Of a stretch of DNA of 64,000 nt, positions 58,215-64,000 are shown one piece after another. This DNA is from Tamarix chinensis (Eukaryota > Streptophyta > Magnoliopsida > Caryophyllales > Tamaricaceae). Both the position numbers and the translations under genes were made by a program. Numbering within the stretch: the stretch's first letter is position 1; each line of letters starts with the position of its first letter. The stretch spans positions 84,829,172-84,893,171 of the forward strand of contig CM060180.1 in assembly GCA_030549775.1 (NCBI GenBank), read 5' to 3'. The notes under the pieces are model-generated. The model searched no databases, was not told where the DNA came from, and saw only the letters and a program-made list of their open reading frames with translations.

Positions 58215-58269
58215 CTATACGAAACTGTCATTAGCGAAAACCGAGGCGGAGCGAAAAACACAAAAAAAC

Positions 58270-58399
58270 ACGGACCGTATTAATAACACACGGTACCCCC
58301 GTGTTTATTTTCTATCTCTCGGCCTCTCACGGAAACGGAACACATTTTCCTGATGGAAAAACACGGATCGTGTTTACAAAACACGGGCCCCCCGTGTTT
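58270..58399. promoter_or_regulatory. Cluster of ACACGG/CCGTGT palindromes in U3
   Basis: ACGG-A-CCGT near 58270-58278; ACACGG and CCGTGT arms (58288-58293, 58299-58304); AAACACG and CGTGTTT arms (58359-58365, 58369-58375); AAACACGGG and CCCGTGTTT arms around CCC (58379-58399). They lie about 55-190 bp upstream of the TATA box. Repeated in the 3' LTR (third palindrome 53580-53600). Function as protein-binding sites is inference. Confidence 0.6.
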
Positions 58400-58660
58400 A
58401 TTTCCAGCTTTGACAATCTTCAGAATTTCAGCCATAACTTCTTCATATGACCTCCGATCGAGCTGATTCTTGATGTGTTGGAAATCTAACAGAAATATCT
58501 ACAACTTTCTTGTTCATCACATTTCCAAATTATAATTTCTTCAATGTAAAATATTCACATCTTTCCAGAACAGCTCACAGTTCTACTTCAAATTTCTCCG
58601 AAACACTTCACACACCAATCCAAGCTATTCTACACACCAAATACGAGTCACAAGCTCACA

Positions 58661-58665
58661 TAGGT
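58661..58665. other. Target-site duplication TAGGT, right copy
   Basis: Matches 53150-53154. Confidence 0.95.
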
Positions 58666-58860
58666 TAAGGATGATGATTTCTCTTTAAGATCCATTAAAT
58701 AGAGGGTGACCACTTCTTCCTCTTAATTAATGGGTTCGTCTTTACTTTCACCAAAGGAGGTTATGGATTTTCTTAGAGCTTAACTTACCTTTTTGTTGTT
58801 GGTGTTCCGATTACTTCTTGTAATTTGTTTACCTATTTTGTTTCTAAACTCACATAATTC
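58666..58860 (-). pseudogene. SIRE-like copia gag fragment, displaced by the Tork-like insertion
   Basis: Minus strand reads NKIGKQITRSNRNTNNKK, then EEEVVTLYLMDLKEKSSS, matching the acidic EEE-VANLC-MA stretch of SIRE-type Gag. Across the TSD it continues into 53149 (SYDD-like text). It stops at 58861 where the Del-C LTR begins. Confidence 0.58.
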
Positions 58861-61800
58861 TAGTAACACCCCCATTTTTGGCTACCAAAAAATTTCATTT
58901 AAAATAAGCTGGAAATACACATAGGAAAAGCTGGGTGTTACTACCTTACCTATCATAGGATAAAAACTATCACCTACCCTGTATTAGATACAAGGATAAA
59001 ACAAAAAATGTTGTGCACAAACATAAATTACATAAATATATGAAAGATTGTTTGCATTAAAGGACCTAAATGGTCCTTGATTAAATCAATATAGAAATAT
59101 AAATACTTGAAAGTATGAGGCTATAATAAAAATGTGATTAGTGTGTGACTCGAAAACCAAATCCATTGTTCTTCACATATCCCACAAAATCCCTGGATGT
59201 GTATCCTCTCAAGTCTTAAACCTAAGCCGAGGTAAGCCCATTACTGACCCTCCCCTAAAGCCTAGACATAGGCTTATGCTCGTGGGAATGAGTAGGTAAC
59301 CAAGAAAATGACTACATCAGTATGCTATGTACTAAGTAGCTTAGTTGCTTCCTCGGTGGGAACACAAGTATGTAATGCATAATCTATCATAACATAGATA
59401 TCATATTTAACAAGTGTAATGGTAATCCCATATACATATAGGTAAGAATACACTAGAACATACTATCATGCATAACTCTAAGAGCGCATAATGTATCAAG
59501 CTTATTTTCATATTATAATCACATAGGTATTCACACATGTATAACAAATATTAATGAAATATATATGTAGGATTTATTTTCTAATTTCTTAGTCAATTAG
59601 ATTATACCATTTCTTTGTCCATATATTGAGATAGGTTAAAATCTAGTAACACATTCCCATCAATAACTAGTTAGAAATTTAAGCCATTTTCTAATGCACA
59701 AACCAACTTTTAACCTTTCTGGTCATTCTAGCCATTGTCACTTTCAATATCTAGTTATTTATTATTCCACTCATTCGTTAATCAAGTTTCATCATCCATT
59801 TACTTAACATCCATATTTTATCATTAGGTGATGGAATGTACACCACCCCATAGCCTCACATGCCATAGAATCCTATCAAAATAAGTGGACATAAAATCTA
59901 GGTGGAACCCATTTTCCAAAGCAGGCATAGTTCAGGCTGAAGCCAATCACTAGAATGGACATAAATCTTAGGCTAAAGCCAATCAATATGGATATAAGTC
60001 GAGGGCAAATCCCACCACCAAGGTAACTAGACCCTTTTAGTATTGATACCTCCTAGTACCTCATCAGTGTATAGAGTAGGTAAGGTAATGAGACCTCTAG
60101 GATACTGCCCGAAGGTAATGCATGAAGACACTAATAAGCTCTTGAAGGCAAACTTAATCCTAGTAGCTAATCAAGGATTGGGTAACTCTGACCTATATAC
60201 AACTCAATTGTATTTCTTTTTACATTATAACCCATACACTAGGCCCATATAAAAGCATAAGCAATATATTTCCATGTTTATTCCTTATCAATCCTTACCA
60301 TTTTGTAACCATTTGTGGTTTCCAATTATCCTTATCTAATATTATTCATGCATGTCATATTAATTTATTTAAGCCCATTCTATGATTCATTACTCTTTTC
60401 ACAAAGACAACCACATTCATATTTGGTACACCCATTAACTCCTTAAAATACTCTTAGAGTATGACATAAATTATTATCTAATTAATCCATTCATTACGTC
60501 ATAATTTGTGATTAAATATACATTTAATCCATTTAATAATCATTGAACAATCCTGTGCATAGTCTTAAAGAATAACAAATTGAAGGGAACCAAATCATAT
60601 AAATCATTCGATTAGTTTAACCCAACTAGTTGATTGGTTGCACCAAAAAATTGATCAGTTTGCTTTAACCTACTATACCATTTTACTCCACTAAACCCTT
60701 CTTTTCCTCAAATCTACTAATCGGTTTGAGTTAACTACTTGGTTATTCATAGAACCGATGATGGGTTTAAGTAGACAGTAAGACTAAGGTATCTGGAGGT
60801 TTACTGGTGAATTGCTATAAGAACTAGTCGATTGCTTTGACCTAACTAGTAGATCAGTTTGCCTTACAGTCACACCAAACAATTATTTTCATATAGATCA
60901 AGCTTATAAGTGATCATTAAACAACATTGGGGAATGCTTCAACATTATATAACACATGTTTAGCTGAATTAACTTATATATCTTAACATTTAAACATCTC
61001 ATACCATTTTTCACGAGGTCCTTACTTTTTACTCAAAATGCACAATCTACAAATCTAGATCAATTCTACAAGTTATATACATTTATGAAAATAAATGATA
61101 TTAACTTTAAGGGGATTATATCATGTAGGAATAATTATAAATTGTCTTAAAAGTAAGAGTCACTTACTTGATACAAGCAAATGTTTCCTTAAACCAAAAA
61201 TCTCAGCCTTGAAGATTTTAAATTTGAAAACCTTTTAAACAAAATTCTTTAACTCAGGAACTCATGCATATCTTAAATAAATTTAAATTGGAAATATAAA
61301 TAAAAAACCAACATACTACACCTCTAAGGAAAAATAGGGAATGATCAGATAAAAAACTCAATATTTTTCCCAAATATAAGTCTTTCTTACTTAATGATTA
61401 AAACAATAGGAAGCTAGAGAAATTATCATAAGAGTGAAAGTGATTGGACTACAAGGTTCAAAACTTAAAGGGGGAAGGTGAACATAAAGAGTTAGGGATT
61501 TTTTATGGTTAAAATAATAGTAAACAAAAGGGGTGATAGGAGCTATTTATAAGCTACCAATCTAAACGAATTGCATGGTAGTTAGGAACAATTCAAAAAC
61601 CTCAGCTCTTACTATTTAATTTTGATCTAAATAGATGGATTTCATCTAAGATATGTTGACCTATTTTCCAAAGCTCTAATGTTTTTTCTAGAGAATGCAA
61701 GTTAATTAGTTTAGAATTGAAAATCACAAGAGAGATATTGGAAGGTTAGCATGGAAGGAATATCCCAGATGATTAGAATTGTGCTTAAGATAGAGGCATT

Positions 61801-62311
61801 AATCTCATAAATGTTTAAAGGAGAGAGATAGAAGAAGACAAGGCTAAGGTTATCTCTACCCCTTAATTGTCCCCATCGATCTCCAAATTGATCTAAGGTA
61901 GTATTTCAGGTGAAATACATCATTGAAATGATTAAGAATCTATTAAGTACAATTTCACATTGGCTAATAAGTTTCCATTTTAGTATAAAAATATTTCCTA
62001 AAAATTAGAGTTTAAAAAATATGCCTTTCTTGAAAAATAATTGATCGGTTTAGCCTATTAGTTGATTATTCTATAAAGGAATTGATCTATTCCCCTACCA
62101 GTCAATATGTTTAGTTGAGTAAACACCCTTTTGTTAACATAAAGAACCAATTGATAGGTTCATGGAACTAGTTGATTGGTTTACCTAAAAAATTTGAAAA
62201 TTTAACTTTCCACTATTATTCCAAATCAAAATTGCCTCAAACATAATCATAATACCAAATTAAAACCAAACACCTAAAATTGGCATAATTTCTCAATAGG
62301 TTGTTACAACA
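58861..62311 (-). repeat. Del-C 3' LTR, about 3.45 kb
   Basis: + strand ends TAGTAACACCCC and TTGTTACAACA. Shares TATGCTATGTACTAAGTAG (59321), CACCACCCCATAGCCTCACA (59852) and two ACTAGTTGA-like clusters (60600-60870, 62040-62180) with Del-A and Del-B. The + frame 60043-60252 is not a gene. Confidence 0.78.
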
Positions 62312-62328
62312 CTACCCCTTTAAAGAGG
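62312..62328 (-). other. Polypurine tract of Del-C
   Basis: Minus strand CCTCTTTAAAGGGGTAG directly before the LTR start TGTTGTAAC. Confidence 0.7.
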
Positions 62329-62443
62329 ATCTATCCCCAAAGCCTAAAAACAATTGATTCATATTACTTATCACACAATAGGACCACATCAAATTCAAAT
62401 CCAAGAAAAAATGATACTACATCCTTAAAGGAAAAGGATTACA

Positions 62444-64000
62444 CTATGGTAGTGGAGTAAGAAAATAACTTTGGAAACTTAGCTCAAGTTTCCTTCTTGG
62501 TCTCCCAAGTAGCCTCCTTTGTTCCAAGCTTAGACAAAAAGCCTTTACTAATGATATGGGTTTTGTAAACATCTCTATTTTCTTTATATCTAGTAAAATA
62601 ACATGCGAAGGATTTTCCATGTACTTCCTCAATTGAGATATGTAAAAGATATTGTGCACATGCAATAATTCTATTAGTTGGGATATATGATATGAGACTT
62701 CACCAATACGGTTTAAAATATTGTACGGTCTAAAATACCTCAGACCGAGCATACCCTTTCACCAAATCTCATGACTCTATTGGTGGGAGAGACCCTCAAA
62801 AGGACTTTGTCACCAACCTCATAACCATTAGTCCATCATTTTAGATCTATGTAGCTCTTTTGTTGGTCCTGAACACTCTCATTTGGTCTTGATTCAAATG
62901 GATATTCTTAGTAATCTCCTTAATCATTTAGGGTCCCGAAATGTACGTGTCACTGATGTAGTTCCAATAGGTGGGACTATGGCATTTTCTCTTATATAAG
63001 GATTCAAAAGGTTCCATATTAATGTTATCATGGTAGCTTTTGTTGTACGAGAGCTTGATCAAGTCTAGTCAATCTTCCCAACTGCTCTTAAAGTCTAACA
63101 CACATGCCTAAAGTATATTCTCAAAGGTTTAAATGGTTCTCTTTGTCTAACCATCCATTGCTAGGTAAATAGTAGTACTCATATTTTGTTGAGTACCAAC
63201 GTTAGCTTGTAACTTTTTCCAAAATTTTGATAAGAACCTAGAGTCTTGACCTGACATAATGTCCTTACGAATTCCATGTGATCTCACCATATGCATTTTG
63301 TAAGAGTTAGCTAGTTGCTCCATATTCCATGTCACCTTCATTAGGATGAACATAACCAACTTAGTTAGACAATCCATAACAACTTATATAGAATCAAATC
63401 CACTATGGGTCCCTAGAAGACTGACCACAAAGTCCATAGATATGATGCCCCACTTCCACTCAAGAACTTTTAATTGTTACACTAGCCCTATCAGTCTCTT
63501 TTACTCAATCTTAACCTTCTAATAGGTCAAACATTGGGCAATAAATTCTATCACTTACATTTTCATACGGGGCCACCAATATACATTCTTCAGATCCTTC
63601 TCCCCACTAGGGTTGATATAATAAGGAGTACATTTTCCTTCCTCAATAATTCTTCTCTTAAGCTCAACACACCACTATAGTACACAAAACCTACCATAGT
63701 ATCTTTTACGACTAGCCTTGTGGATTTAGAATCCTTTAGCTCTGTCTTCTATAATACTAGCCTTGTTTTCTTTTATGCTTAACATCACCGAGTATTTCTA
63801 TAAAGATTGAAAGTATAATGGTGAGTGCACTCATTCTTACCCCTAAATTACCAATGGTTATCATCTCGATCTCCAACTCCACAATTTCTTAGCACAACTT
63901 ATCTAAGATCCTAATCGTGCTTAAAGAATGTGACATCTTTTTTCTAAGTGAATTTGCCTCCATATTAGCTTTACCCTCATTGTATGTTAAATCTAGGTCA
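62444..64000 (-). pseudogene. Del-C integrase and chromodomain-like C-terminus, partial
   Basis: Frame 62752-62444: LRYFRPYNILNRIGEVSYHI, LHVHNIFYISQLRKYMENPS (integrase C-terminal domain), then SLEQRRLLGRPRRKLE in the place of the chromodomain-like tail. Frame 63377-63147: MDCLTKLVMFILMKVTW, HGIRKDIMSGQDSRFLSKFW and KKLQANVGTQQN (integrase core, second catalytic Asp region GQDSRF). Upstream text near 63420-63480 fits EWKWGIISMDFVVS. More of pol should lie beyond 64000. Stops and shifts are present between frames. Confidence 0.75.

Larger units (their letters stand above)
53155..58660 (-). mobile_element. Nearly complete Ty1/copia retrotransposon, Tork-like, 5506 bp
   Basis: Full structure on the minus strand: 5' LTR (57954-58660), primer binding site, gag-pol frame, polypurine tract, 3' LTR (53155-53861) and 5-bp TSD. 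LTRs are 707 bp each with TG/CA ends and about ten differences by eye (about 1.4%), so it is the youngest element here. Replication is by RNA copy and reverse transcription in cytoplasmic particles, then nuclear integration. One in-frame stop interrupts pol. Confidence 0.95.
57954..58660 (-). repeat. 5' LTR of the Tork-like copia
   Basis: 707 bp, TGTTGTGG to GCTCACA on the + strand. Carries the promoter (TATA at 58207-58214) and a cluster of palindromes upstream of it (58270-58399). Confidence 0.95.
58861..64000 (-). mobile_element. Del-C, Tekay/Del chromovirus, running off the window
   Basis: Minus-strand element with 3' LTR at 58861-62311, polypurine tract, and integrase/RNase H text to the window end. 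The LTR start reads TAGTAACACCCCC, one base off the expected TGTAACACCC. It abuts SIRE-like gag, so it may have inserted there. Confidence 0.78.

Noticed and set aside
1..64000. tRNA, rRNA or small RNA genes
   Set aside because: No cloverleaf with A/B-box spacing or rRNA-like text was recognised; the TGGTATCA words are primer binding sites, not tRNA genes.

Overview
The window is AT-rich plant nuclear DNA made almost entirely of nested and decayed transposable elements. I could not identify a host gene. Plant origin rests on CACTA (En/Spm-type) transposons with DUF4216, TNP2 and Ulp1-like parts, chromoviral Ty3/gypsy elements with multi-kilobase LTRs, Ty1/copia elements primed by initiator tRNA-Met, and TTTAGGG-like motifs. 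The species cannot be named from the sequence.

Layout. (1) 1-9599: the 3' two-thirds of a CACTA element on the + strand (CACTA-1), running from the end of TNP2 through DUF4216, a second transposase gene in several exons and an Ulp1-like protease to the CACTA terminus. A decayed 4.6-kb solo LTR (2669-7231) interrupts it. (2) 9612-15935: RT to integrase, chromodomain-like tail and 3' LTR of a Tekay/Del-type chromovirus (Del-A). (3) 15948-25020: a + strand gypsy relic (gypsy-F), apparently split by an inverted gypsy (gypsy-G) that has lost its RT. (4) 25300-26120: a copia gag fragment, broken by (5) an inverted CACTA element (CACTA-2, 26131 to about 31402). (6) 31770-34600: an unrecognised coding-like relic and AT-rich DNA with telomere-like motifs. 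(7) 34640-43690: a gypsy element (gypsy-E) whose RT is split by a 5336-bp solo LTR (37898-43233) with an exact CTTAG target-site duplication. (8) 43690-44190: copia protease and gag-pre-integrase, possibly the continuation of the 25-kb gag. (9) 44660-49615: a deleted Del element (Del-B). (10) 50380-58860: a minus-strand SIRE-like copia relic carrying a young, almost complete 5506-bp Tork-like copia element (53155-58660, TSD TAGGT). (11) 58861-64000: LTR and integrase region of a third Del element (Del-C), running off the window.

Most reading frames are broken. The exception is the Tork-like copia: its two 707-bp LTRs differ at about ten sites by eye, and one in-frame stop interrupts an otherwise open polyprotein. 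The four most interesting points are a family of 4.6-5.3-kb solo LTRs whose internal tandem arrays differ between copies, clustered palindromes in the U3 of the Tork-like element, recurrent ACTAGTTGA-type motifs in the Del LTRs, and two related CACTA copies that serve as each other's empty-site and deletion reference. I found no evidence for a new type of biological system. Everything recognised belongs to known transposon classes.
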